Assembly: GCA_034509755.1 (NCBI GenBank)
Contig: CM067545.1
Span: 47,361,062 to 47,425,061, forward strand
Origin: Anisodus tanguticus
Lineage: Eukaryota > Streptophyta > Magnoliopsida > Solanales > Solanaceae
Direction: 5' to 3'
Length of the DNA: 64,000 bases
The notes below the pieces were generated by a model. That model worked only from the letters and a program-made list of their open reading frames with translations. It searched no databases and had not been told where the DNA came from. This document shows positions 35,099 through 44,933 of the stretch, one piece after another. The position numbers and the translations under genes are program-made. The stretch's first letter is position 1. Each line of letters starts with the position of its first letter.

Positions 35099-35485
35099 TT
35101 ATATTTTGGGTTTTAAGCCCATTCCCCTAGACAGGCAAGCCATCTGATCTTTGGGTAAGCCCTTTGTCAATGGGTCTGCTATATTATCCTTTGACTTAAT
35201 GAAATCAATAGATATTATACCCGTGGTGATCAGTTGCCTAACGGTCTTATGCCTCCGTCGAATATGACGAGACTTGCCGTTGTACATAGCATTCCGTGCC
35301 CTTCCTAGAGCCGACTGACTGTCGCAGTGGATCATTACCGAAGGTACGGGTTTGTTCCAACACGGAACATCCTCTAAGAAGTCATGAAGCCACTCAGCTT
35401 CTTCTCCTGCTTTGTCTAAAGCGATAAACTCCGATTCCATCGTGGACCGGGCGATGCAAGTTTGCTTAGAGGATTTCCAAGACAC
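35099..35485 (-). pseudogene. Copia F RNase H
   Basis: A 128-codon frame, [20 protein letters not shown], carries the Glu of the RNase H site ([12 protein letters not shown]), [10 protein letters not shown] with the catalytic Asp, then [11 protein letters not shown] and [13 protein letters not shown]. These are the classic copia RNase H landmarks. It ends with a normal stop. The upstream RNase H half containing the first catalytic Asp is in another frame (35536-35700). Confidence 0.88.
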
Positions 35486-35499
35486 AGCCCCACCACCAA

Positions 35500-36535
35500 T
35501 TGTAAATATATACCCACTGGTGGACTTGGTGTTCTCTATATCGTATATCCAGCTTGCATCACTTGTACCCCTCTAGTACAAATGGATATCTCGAATAGTG
35601 CAACCCGAAATTTAACGTGTATTTCAGGTATTGTAATACCCGATTCAACGCCTTCCGTGATTATCACTTGGATTACGGGTGAACCTAGCCAATTTATTGA
35701 TCGCATAAGCAATATCGGGTGGGTGCGCTTTGTGATATACATCAAACTACCGATCACCTGTGCATATCGCTCCCGGTATACAGTGTGCACCAAGATTTTT
35801 ATCAAGCTTTTGATTTGTATCCATTGGTGACGCTATCGGAGAACTGTCTAACATCTTGAACTTTCTCAAAACATCCTCGATGTAGTGAGACTGAGATAAG
35901 ACTAGTCCGTCAGACGTCTTAGAGATTTTAATCCCTAGGATGACATCTGCGATACCCATATCTTTCATGTCGAAGCATTGTTTCAACATGTTCTTAGTCT
36001 CTAGGATTACCCTAGGACTGCTTCCTGTGATCAACATGTCGTCTACATACAGGCATATCATAACAAATGAGTCAGTGTTACCTTTTGTGTAAACACATTT
36101 ATCACACTCGTTAATGGCGAACCCCTTCGATAGTAGAGTACTATCAAATTTTTCGTGCCATTATTTCGGGGCTTGTTTCAGCCCGTACAGAGATTTGATA
36201 AGTCGACAGACTTTCTTCTCTTGCCCTTGAACCACGTACCCCTCGGATTGGTCCATATAAATTTCTTCTTCCAAATCACCGTTTAGGAAGGTTGTCTTAA
36301 CATCCATCTGGTGTATCTCAAGGTCACGAAAAGCTGCGATCGCAATAAATACCCGTATGGATGTCATCCGGGATACCGGAGAGCATGTGTCAAAGTAGTC
36401 AAAGCCTTCTGTCTGTCGATAGCCCTTGACTACCAACCTGGCCTTGTACTTGTCTATAGACCCATCTGCCTTGTATTTCCGTTTGAGTATCCATTTACAA
36501 CCCAACGGTTTATTTCCCGGAGGAAGATCAACCAA
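35500..36535 (-). pseudogene. Copia F reverse transcriptase
   Basis: 36161-36535 holds RT fingers and palm: KYKARLVVKGYRQTEGFDY, VKTTFLNGDLEEEIYM and SLYGLKQAPK. A stop at about 36160 (TAA, in HEKFD region) precedes the next frame 35747-36061 with the catalytic ICLYVDDMLITGS and the thumb, DVILGIKISKTSDG. Further RT/connection text is fragmented at 35500-35740. The catalytic Asp pair is intact. Breaks are single-base shifts and stops. Confidence 0.9.
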
Positions 36536-36699
36536 CTCCCAAGTATGGTTATGCGTAATGGAGCTTATTTCACTCTCAACAGCTTCTTTCCGAGCGGTGC
36601 TTCCGGAGTTGACAACGCCCGAGCAATTGTCCTTGGTTCATCATTAACCATATAAGCTACAAAGTCGGGACCGAAGGATTTATCCTTCCCGGCCCTTTT

Positions 36700-37740
36700 A
36701 CTTCGCCTTAGATCCATCTCTCGGAGTCTCCAAGTTCTCGAGAATCTGGAACACTAGATTCCGGATGTTCACCACCTCGAGATTCGCTAGATCTCGAACC
36801 ATTTAGATCCGGGCGACAAGGACTCCCGTTCTTGAGAGCTTTGTGCATAACTTCGCTTGCGAGAGGTTATGTCTTTCTCCTTTCTAGGAAAGGTACTTTC
36901 AAAGAATAGAGCATTCCTTGATTCCATTATTGTACCCTGGTGGATATCTGGAATATCCGACTTATGCACTAAGAAGCGATAAGCACTATCGTTATTTGCA
37001 TATCCGATGAATATGCAATCTACGCCTTAGGCCCAATCTTGACCTCGCTTTGGCTTAGGTACTTCAACCTTTGCCGGACAACCCCACACCTTAAAATACT
37101 TGTAGGTGGGTTTCTTTCCTTTCCATGATTCATATGGAGTTTTGTCCTTACCCTTATGTGGGACTCGTTCGAATCGTATTAGCGGTAAGGACGGCTTCTC
37201 CCCACATGTTTTGGGGAAGTCCGGAATTGATAAGCAAGGCATTCATCATTTCCTTTAATGTGCGGTTCTTACGTTCCGCCACACCGTTTGATTGAGGTGA
37301 GTATGGAGCCGTCGTTTGATGAATAATGCCTTCTTGGGCACAATATTCCTCAAAAGGCGCTACATATTCTCCCCTCTATCGCTACGAATGGATTTAATCC
37401 GTAGGCTAAGTTGATTCTCAACTTCGCTTTGTAACGTCGGAACGCTTCAAAGGCTTCATCCTTACTTTTCAACAAGTAAAGGTAATAATACCTTGTGCTA
37501 TCATCTATAAATGTCACAAAGTACTTGTTCCCCCTCTAGTTTGTGCAAACTTCAAATCACATATATCCGTGTGAATAAGTTCTAGAGGAGCGGTATTCCT
37601 TTCGACGGATCGAAAAGGAAGCTTGGTGAGTTTTGCCTCTACACACACCTCACACTTATGTTGAGGGTTTATGTCGATAGAAGGCAACAACTCCATCTTT
37701 ACCACCTTTGAATAGACTTGTAGTTTATGTGTCCTAATCT
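36700..37740 (-). pseudogene. Copia F integrase
   Basis: 37514-37705 has the C-x2-C finger ([16 protein letters not shown]) and the start of the core ([12 protein letters not shown]) with the first catalytic Asp. Core text for the next catalytic regions is scattered in other frames between 37250 and 37500 (for example the [17 protein letters not shown] block, minus strand near 37260-37310). The C-terminal block TPYESWKGKKPTYKYFKVWG is at 37027-37242, and the linker runs to about 36700. Confidence 0.8.
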
Positions 37741-38009
37741 ATGATGCCATAAATTAGAAGACTCAAGCAAATAAGAAGAAGACTCAACTTTATTTCCTTG
37801 ACGCAATACGTACATGGCATTCACTTTGAAGAGGCCTTCACGACGAAGCCCCTCCCCACAAATGTGCCATTTTTAGTGAGTACAAATTTATTTGATTCAA
37901 ACACTAGCCTAAAACCAGCATTAACCAATAAAGGTCCGAAACTAGATTTCTTCTAATATCCGGGACGTGCATCACTTCCTTCGAGTGAGTTCCTTGCCGG
38001 AAGTCATCT

Positions 38010-38468
38010 TCAGACCACCTTTCCAACCCCTAGCACGTCCGAGGAAGCGTTGTTGCCCATGAACAACTTCTTGTCGGAGACCGGAGTGTACGTGGAGAAG
38101 GCATCTTTGTTGGAACAGATGTGTCTTGTTGCACCCGTGTCCACCCACCACCGCATCGGATTCTCCACCAAGTTGGCTTCTAGCACCACCGCAGAGAATT
38201 CCTCGATCATGTCATCCAGAGCGTGTCCTTGACGACGTTTGCTTGAGCCTTGCCTTTTGACTTGGCTTTCTGTTGTTGCTCGCCTTGAGCTTGCGGCATT
38301 CCTTGATCCTATGACCAAGTTTCCCACAAGATGACAATTACCTCGAACATCTCTCGCTACGGGGGCTTTGCCGTCTTTCTCTCGGAACTTCCGCTTCTTG
38401 CTTGAGTTCCCTTTGGCCTCAGCCCGCGTATTCGCCTTTGCCTCGGCATGTTGTCTACCCTTTGGCAA
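38010..38468 (-). pseudogene. Copia F nucleocapsid end and protease
   Basis: The frame starts in a basic, Ala/Lys-rich region. A zinc knuckle reading CGKLGHRIKEC is encoded at about 38290-38335 but in a shifted frame. The frame then carries RWWVDTGATRHICSNKDAF, with the intact D-T-G protease site near 38130, and KLFMGNNASSDVLG. It stops at 38010. Of the proteases in this window this one has the best active site. Confidence 0.85.
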
Positions 38469-39212
38469 GGTCTTCTTATTATCTTCCCGGATTTGCGCTT
38501 GATAACAAGCTCTTCAAAGGTCATCTCCTTTGTCTTGAGTTTCAAGTAACTCATAAACTCATTCCATGAAGGAGGTAACTTTTCAATCGCGATGCAACCA
38601 AAAACTCGCTCATTTGGTTTCGGTCCTTCCAAATCCAGGTGATGTAAAATCATTTGGAATTCCCGGACTTGGGACATCACCTGTCTTACTCGTCCACCAT
38701 TTGGAATTTTAGAAATTTCCCAACGATGAACTTCTTAGTACCCGCATCTTGTGCGTTGTACTTCTTTTGCGCTTTTTCCCACGCTCTTTGGCACCAACGG
38801 TGCAATAGACCGTGTAGAGAGGGTCCGCTAAGCGATTCAAGATATAGTTCTTGCACATGAAATCGCTATGATTCCATGCGTCACGAACCATCTTCATGCC
38901 ATTAATGACATGGATACCAAGGCCCCCTTCACCCGTTTCATTGGGCGAAGAGTCCATTTCATCTCCAAATTGTGGAGGATCTTCCGTAAGGAACCAGGCC
39001 ATGCCCATAATCATTAAGTAAAACAAAGATCTTTGTCGCCCATCTTTTGAATTCTCGATCCCATGAATTTTTCGGGCGATCATGGTGGTGTGATGAAGAG
39101 GGTGGAGCTCCAACAATCGGGAAGGCAAGCAGCGGTGTTACGCTTGAACAGAGCAGCAGCAGCAGCAGCGAAGCCGGCGGAGTTACCGAACATCGGTCAT
39201 ATTTCCAGCCAT
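38469..39212 (-). pseudogene. Copia F gag
   Basis: The ATG at 39212 lies 38 nt after the 5' LTR but its frame closes after nine codons. Capsid text appears in shifted frames: GMAWFLTEDPPQFG and WNHSDFMCKNYILNRLAD (38709-39128), then EKKYNAQDAGTKKFIVGKFL and QVREFQMILHHLDLEG (38357-38680), ending ELVIK. A CAG run encodes several Ala/Ser residues near 39150. The gene is clear but broken at least four times. Confidence 0.82.
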
Positions 39213-39236
39213 GTTATTGCAGTTACCGTAAGCAAG

Positions 39237-39250
39237 ATATTGTCTTAAGT
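39237..39250 (-). other. Leader of Copia F, complementary to its own LTR
   Basis: Sense-strand bases after the 5' LTR read ACTTAAGACAATATC. Positions 39237-39249 are an exact 13-nt reverse complement of 39430-39442 in the 5' LTR and of 33429-33441 in the 3' LTR. No TGG-type tRNA site. Confidence 0.55.
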
Positions 39251-40517
39251 TGTTGGTTATTACAAAGGATTGCAGGAACGGAAATTACAAGTAACTGCGT
39301 ATGTAAGAATTGAAATTACAATTCAACTATAAAACTGAAAATTACAATATAACAACAAAACTGAAATTACTATTTTGTTGAACAAGAAAACTGGAAAGTT
39401 GTTTTTGCTGAGTCGAGTGTGGCACTCTCCTTAAGACAATATTGCCCCGTATGTATCCTTTATCCGTCTGGACAATTCGTCTCCCAAGATAAAACAAAGA
39501 ATGGAACTATTGAGCAAAGGAGACTCAAAAGCTACCGTGAAGAATATTGAATAACGAAATGATGCTTGGAAGATTAGGAAGAAAACTTTGCTTTGTGTAT
39601 TTTCGTGTATCTCTAATGTGCCTCAACAATGGTGTAAGGGGTGTTTATATAGGAGGAAGAGGGATCTGTTTGATCTGCCTCCATAACACCATTATTGGCC
39701 AAATAATGACCATTATGGAGGTAGTAAAGCCACCACATAAATGGAGAAAATTGCCAACGGATTGGCCATTATAGGAGGTGTAATTCACCAAAATAAATGG
39801 CCGAATTGAGTGCCGGACGTTTCGTTCCGGACCGTCGAAATTCTCGCCTTTCGAAAAATTTCGGGGACCAAACTGTACATCTTGAAACTTCGGGACCGAA
39901 TCGTACATCTTGAAACTTCGGGACCGAACTCGTACATCCGAAAGAATTCTGGTCCAAACCGCACATCTGAAACTTCTGGGATCAAACTGTACTTCTGGCA
40001 AAGTTTTCTGGCCCAAAAAGATAATATCAGAAGGCCCACAGCCCACAGCCCACGACCCGCGACCCGTGAACCCGTGAACCCGAGAACACGGAACACGGAA
40101 CTCGGAACTCGGAACCGGAACCGGACCGGATGGGCGGGCGGCGGCGGCGCGCGTGTGGTCTTTCCTTGAACCGAAGCACATCTAGGTCTTCCCTCCTTTA
40201 AACACATGGGATACCCCTTGGGGTCCCAAACCCCAAACCAATTTCGAGTATTATATACACAACAATTCTTTCTTCCTCTACCGATGAGGGAGAATTGATC
40301 ACACACCACACTTTTCCATGCTTCAAACACCTTACTTCGTGAACCAATATCTCTTTCATTTCTCAATGAAATTTGACGATTCTTGGCCCTACGGTTATCT
40401 ACGTACTTAGTACATCATGCATGTGTGAAGAACCGGATTCTCCAACATACGTAGCACGAGTGTTTAAGCCGTTAAAGTTGGTCGGTCGCAACTCCCGCCA
40501 AAGGCTAATTTCCAACA
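39251..40517 (-). repeat. 5' LTR of Copia F
   Basis: It begins TGTTGGTTATTAC and ends AATTTCCAACA. It is 52 bp longer than the other LTR, partly from extra CCCACAG and CCCGTGAA units near 40040-40085, an extra ACCGAA-type unit near 39900, and extra CCCCAAA text near 40220. Between 39428 and 39965 almost every difference is at a CAG/CTG triplet. Confidence 0.92.
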
Positions 40518-40760
40518 ATACTCAAGGTCATAATCGTGTGATATAACACTAGTCCATAACCTCTTTATGCACACACCAAATATTATTTTCGAGCCCCGTC
40601 ATCACACTTGTTACGTCCAAAATTATTTCGGGGTTTTATCCTTTTATATACCAAGCTTCTTTATTTGCATACGTGAATATGACCAAAATCCCCCAACGCT
40701 CGGGTCTATTTACATACGCCTAGCGATTCAAACCATCACCCAGAAGTACGGGATGTTGCA

Positions 40761-41429
40761 CTTGTAATCCAGATCTCTCTCAAGTAATAGACCCAACATA
40801 GTTGTTGTTCATTATTTTCATATCATTGATTCCGAATCTAGCTTTTTTACTTGTTTTACTTGTTCATTCTAGCATCGACTTAACCATTCATTCTCCACAT
40901 TTGTAACCTAACTCGAGATAAATCGGACTCGCTAAAGAGGGTCTCCGAACCGGATACAACCTACTTGTCTTTAAATCCTTGAATACAAATTTATAACTGT
41001 GTTTTTGGTTAGAATCATTTTCACCGGAAAATAGAGTTATCCATCGGAAAGTCAGTATTTTATGGTTTAGTAACTTTTGTGTTAGTATACTTAAAGTTAA
41101 ATGATTTTTATGTTAAAAAGATAGTTAAGTGACTTTTAGCATGAGATATATGTCAAATCCCAAACTCATTAGTCTGCTTTTCGACATTGTCTAGTCAAGC
41201 AAGACAACTTCAAATTGATCTTGGGCTTCTCGCCTTCCGGAGTTCAAACTAATAATTTTTTTATGGTAAACAGAATTCTGAAGTTGGAACTTATAAGAGT
41301 GAAATTCATGCTAGTGCTATAGAAATAGAGATGGAGATGATTCAAATTCATAACCTTTTTCTTGGGTTTGAACGGCATAATCGATGTATGTTAAGTATTA
41401 CTATTGAAAAGATAAATTAAATTTTTTGT
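40761..41429. other. Intergenic sequence, partly right arm of the inverted-repeat element
   Basis: 40761-41139 belongs to the inverted-repeat element described at 30546. 41140-41429 shows no gene. Confidence 0.5.
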
Positions 41430-41702
41430 TAGGTATCACCCCCTGTCTCAAAATAAATTTGTCATGTTTTACTTCTCCAGAGTCAGTTTGACTAATCTTC
41501 GAAAATAAATTGAATAAGATTAATTTAATATTTTAAAATTAAAATTTACATATTTAAAACTATATGAAAATTACTATAAGTTGCAATTTTTCTTACCAAT
41601 ATAGTGAAAAAAATCACATCTTAAAATGTTGGCCAAAATTTAAATAATTTGACTCTCAAGAAGCAAAATGTAGCAAATATTTTGAGACTGATGGAATACT
41701 AC
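41430..41702. mobile_element. Stowaway-like MITE
   Basis: Ends are inverted repeats: CCCCCTGTCTCAAAATA on the left, and ATTCCATCAGTCTCAAAATA when the right end is read on the minus strand. Both are flanked by TA. The inside is AT-rich and non-coding. The motif CTCCCTC(C)GTCTCAAAATA is a familiar plant Tc1/mariner MITE end. Confidence 0.65.
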
Positions 41703-42265
41703 TGAAAAGATAATTAGTTTTTTGATCTCTCAATTTGAATGAAGATAAGGGAAATGTTCAAATTTGTTCATATACTACCCGAAGTAATTACTTTTTGGTT
41801 TCCTCCAGCTAAATGTTTGGTCCATTTCTATCCATGTCGTTAGCTAACTGATTTATATTTGGTTTTTTCAATAATAGAGCTCCAGTGAAATAAGTAAAAT
41901 CTAGGGTTAATTCTTTAAAAACAAAAAGGTCCAAGTTTACCCTCTCGAATTTTTTATTGTGACTTAAAATTACTCTCAAGTTGGAATTTGTTAGGGGTCA
42001 AGAGCAAAACCGAAATTTTCTCCTAGCTAGTATAAATTAAAGTTACTCAATTTGGAATACAATCCTTTTACATACATTTGCAAGATCTGGTAATGTATCA
42101 TTGGAAAATTACACTGGCGCTTTGGCCTCATCCTAGCTCGCTAATACTTCTCCGACAAGAAAAAGAAAGAACTAAACTATCAACTAAAATCTAAGCTTCC
42201 AATCTGATTGAGTGTGTGATCCATATCAATTAACTAAGGTCTAGGTACTACTCCTATTTTTCTAG
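41703..42265. other. Downstream flank of the RING-H2 gene
   Basis: AT-rich, with no second gene. The 3' UTR and polyadenylation region of the minus-strand RING gene must lie in the first few hundred bases left of 42266. On that strand several AATAAA-like words are possible, but none is decisive. Confidence 0.5.
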
Positions 42266-42982
42266 CTAACTTTGACGGTTAGATATAACATCTTCACGTT
42301 GGAGAGGTTCAATCCTTATTATGGTTTCATGAACTACCGCTGATGAAATTGCAGTTGTAGTAACAGATGTGTCGCCGTTAATAATTTTTTGACAAGTTTC
42401 AATAAGGCAGTTCCTGCAAGTAGGGCAAGAAGAATGATAATTGAGCCATTTATCGATACACCTGACATGGAAGCCATGATTGCACTTAGGCAGAACCTTA
42501 ACTTTCTCTCCAACTCCGAATTCTGATAAGCAAATGACACACTCAGAGTCGAGCCAGGCATGTTTCAATTCATTAGTGTATGTTATAACTGGGAATGTCT
42601 TGAGTGCACTTTTCTTGATCCCTCTATTGGCTAATTTTGTTGAGGAAGCTGGGTTATTTGTATGGTTTGAGGATAAGTCTACCAATATTAGGGTAGAGCA
42701 ACTAAATATACATTTTATGATGGAATTTAAGACAAATGAACAAATCGTGGCACATACAAGTACTGCCAATACCATAATAACATTTGCATCAAGTGTGTTG
42801 ACTTTGTGACCAAGTGGCAGATCAATTGGGCCGTGGCTGATTCCGGCTGCCGGAGGCGGCGCCATGGTGGCCTCCGGTTGGTATTGTTGTACTGTAGCAG
42901 CTGGTATTAGGAGTAGTCTTCTTGAGTAGTGGAAGTTCTCCATGAATTCTTGAATGACTATAGTGGAACTTATAGTTGCCAT
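42266..42982 (-). CDS. RING-H2 finger protein, ATL-type E3 ubiquitin ligase
   Basis: A single-exon gene of 238 residues, normal for the plant ATL family, which anchors an E3 ligase in a membrane and passes ubiquitin from an E2 to substrates. A Pro-rich N-terminus is followed by one hydrophobic segment (about residues 66-90, VIMVLAVLVCATICSFVL). Next is the GLD-like motif (GIKKSALKTFPV, near residue 120), then the RING-H2 at about 147-188. Its spacing is C-x2-C-x15-C-x-H-x2-H-x2-C-x10-C-x2-C, with the Trp (IDKWL) that contacts E2 and a Pro before the seventh ligand region (SCPTC). All eight ligands are present. The ATG at 42982 is the first after a TATA box. ATL genes typically lack introns, as here, and often respond to stress. 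It is the only intact host gene in the window. Confidence 0.93.
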   Translation of the reverse strand: MATISSTIVIQEFMENFHYSRRLLLIPAATVQQYQPEATMAPPPAAGISHGPIDLPLGHKVNTLDANVIMVLAVLVCATICSFVLNSIIKCIFSCSTLILVDLSSNHTNNPASSTKLANRGIKKSALKTFPVITYTNELKHAWLDSECVICLSEFGVGEKVKVLPKCNHGFHVRCIDKWLNYHSSCPTCRNCLIETCQKIINGDTSVTTTAISSAVVHETIIRIEPLQREDVISNRQS

Positions 42983-43061
42983 GGAAACTTTTGTTGAGTG
43001 TTTGTATGTGTTTTTTTCCTTTTTTGTTTTAGTTGGTGTTGAATGAATTCAAGACCAATTG

Positions 43062-43069
43062 CTTATATA
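43062..43069 (-). promoter_or_regulatory. TATA box of the RING-H2 gene
   Basis: Minus-strand CTATATAAGC lies about 80 bp upstream of the ATG, giving a 5' UTR of about 50 nt. The duplicated block begins a few bases upstream (43077), so in the other copy this core promoter is absent. Confidence 0.65.
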
Positions 43070-43324
43070 GAACAAATGTATAGGGGGGAACAGGTGTAAA
43101 CTGTGATAAACTTTTTGAGTCCTAATAATGGAAAGATGTATTATTTTATTTTGTTAAAGGAATATACTTCAGAGTTCCCAACCATGTTTCAATTAATTAA
43201 CTAGCTTTACATTTAAGCACTATAAATATAAAGAGTTTGTGATAAGTGGACCCCGTGTAACTTTTTAGGAAGTAGTATCAAGGTTATTACTGGAACCGTG
43301 AACATTTCATCCAAAACTAAAAGG

Positions 43325-43595
43325 ATATTTATTCGGTTTCAATATATGTGAATCTATTAATTTTTAATTTACTTAAATTAACCCCTTTAATAAATTTAAA
43401 AATAATTTAATTTAATTTAATTTTTTTATTCTTAATAATAAACTTTTATAACCAGATATATGACACATTTAAAATCATAAGTTTTAAGAGCATTATAACC
43501 ACACAAATATTCTAACATATTTAGTTTCAAATTATTTTAAGCTCCACCTTAAATCAAATATGTTCATATAAATTGAAACCGATAAAGTGCTACTT
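43325..43595. mobile_element. Old MITE shared by both duplication copies
   Basis: Left end TTCGGTTTCAATATATGTGAA and right end TTCATATAAATTGAAACCG form eroded inverted repeats. The counterpart is near 15545-15850. Confidence 0.5.
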
Positions 43596-44022
43596 TTATT
43601 TACTGAAAAGTTTTTAAACTTTTGCAAATATCAGAAAACACATCGGAAGTAGTTTTTCCGTTTTTGCAAAAGCTGAAAAACTTTTATTTCATGATATTTG
43701 GATGAAATAAATGAATAAATTTTCAAGACGTTTTAAAAAATAAAAAGGAAATTTTCCTTGTCAATCTGGGATACTCCACCAAGACACATGGTATAAGCTA
43801 ATGGGATATCCACTCATGAAGGAGCCAAGCCATCTCCATTGCCGACTGTCGAGTAGGCTGCCACAATGCATGGTTATTGACATTAAAATGATTAATGAAC
43901 CAAATCTCAAAAACAAATCCTAGTTGGGACCCAAATAATGCAAACTGGAATCTCTAAACCCCAAGAAGGGAGCAGGAACTTTGTCTATTCTCTCCATAAT
44001 AACATGAAAAATTACAAACTTT

Positions 44023-44223
44023 TACTCCCTCCCAATTTATGTGTCACTTTTCGCTTTTCGAGATTCAAACGGTATGAATTTTGACTAACATTTAACATGC
44101 ATTTTTTCACCAAATTGATATAAGAAAACTTACAACTTTTAGTATTTTTCATGTAGTTTTCAAATATATAAATTTTTATCTCAAAAAATGAAAAGTATCA
44201 CATAAATTGAGACGGATGGTGTA
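44023..44223. mobile_element. Stowaway-like MITE present only in copy 2
   Basis: Ends TACTCCCTCCCAATTTATGTG and, on the other strand, TACACCATCCGTCTCAATTTA are inverted repeats about 25 bp long. The related site in copy 1 (near 16170) runs straight through without it. Confidence 0.75.
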
Positions 44224-44933
44224 ATTTGTTCTTATCCCAGTTGCCTTTTGGTATTCGATATTTGCATCAGTTAGTCAGAGTTTAATATCGAAAGTTAAAG
44301 GCAGTAATACTAATACTAACGTAATTAACTTATGCTGAAATTAACCTATGCATTATTTTACAGGAATATAACGTGAAATAATATTATATGTATAAGTAAG
44401 ACATACATAAAAGTATCTAAAAACCAAATTGTTCTTAAAGTAGACAATCCCTACATAATAATTTCAAAATAATATTATTAATCATCATATAACAATTTGT
44501 GCGGTATCAGTCAATATATAAATAACAAATCATTACAGTAATATAATCATTAACATAACAATTCCCACAGCGTAATATCTTGCATAACTAGAATGTGAAC
44601 AAAATAATCTCTTCAATATGAAGCATAAACTATGATCTCTGTTATCATGGAAAAAAGGATGTTGGCATTTGATTTAGCAGACTGCAAAATTGCTCAATAG
44701 AGAACAATTTGCCAAGTAGGGTGAATAATTTGACCAAATTTTGTGATTCTCCGCAAGAAAATCTTCACTGGCCATTACAGTGCCTGTCATCATTTCATGT
44801 CGATTGAGAGTGAACTGATTATTAATAGGAAAAGTGGTAACAAATGGTATAAAAGTACTAGTTGGGTGTTGTAAATATAAATTTGTAAACCATTTATTGG
44901 CTACCTTTTGCTAAGTATGCTTCAACTTTTTCC

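Larger units (their letters stand above)
33248..40517 (-). mobile_element. Copia F, full-length Ty1/copia element
   Basis: LTRs at 33248-34462 and 39251-40517 are nearly identical over the first 180 bp. A perfect target duplication ATACT lies at 33243-33247 and 40518-40522. All domains are present in copia order on the minus strand. Frames are split by many small shifts, and some may be sequence errors, since the right LTR shows clustered changes at CAG/CTG triplets. It is inserted in solo LTR L. There is no tRNA-Met primer site. Confidence 0.93.
31308..40760 (+). mobile_element. Solo LTR L (gypsy-type) interrupted by Copia F
   Basis: The start TGTCACGACCCAAACCG and the internal phrase AGTACGACTGATGTACTGAG resemble long LTRs that are common in Solanaceae gypsy elements; that is recall, not a search. 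The right end reads CGGGATGTTGCA at 40749-40760. Flanks TTTGT (31303-31307) and CTTGT (40761-40765) are a one-mismatch target duplication. After removing Copia F the LTR is about 2.2 kb. No internal region or second LTR was seen. Confidence 0.6.
30546..41139. mobile_element. Inverted-repeat element split by nested LTR elements
   Basis: 30546-30660 and 41025-41139 are about 115-bp imperfect inverted repeats whose outer ends both read CTAAAAGTCACTTAA inwards. The repeat also shares the words AGTATACTAACACAAAAGT. Removing solo LTR L and Copia F leaves about 1.1 kb with no protein. This looks like a non-autonomous DNA transposon with long terminal repeats (Mutator-like is possible). A 14-base C run (30533-30546) abuts the left end and no target duplication is visible. 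Confidence 0.5.
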
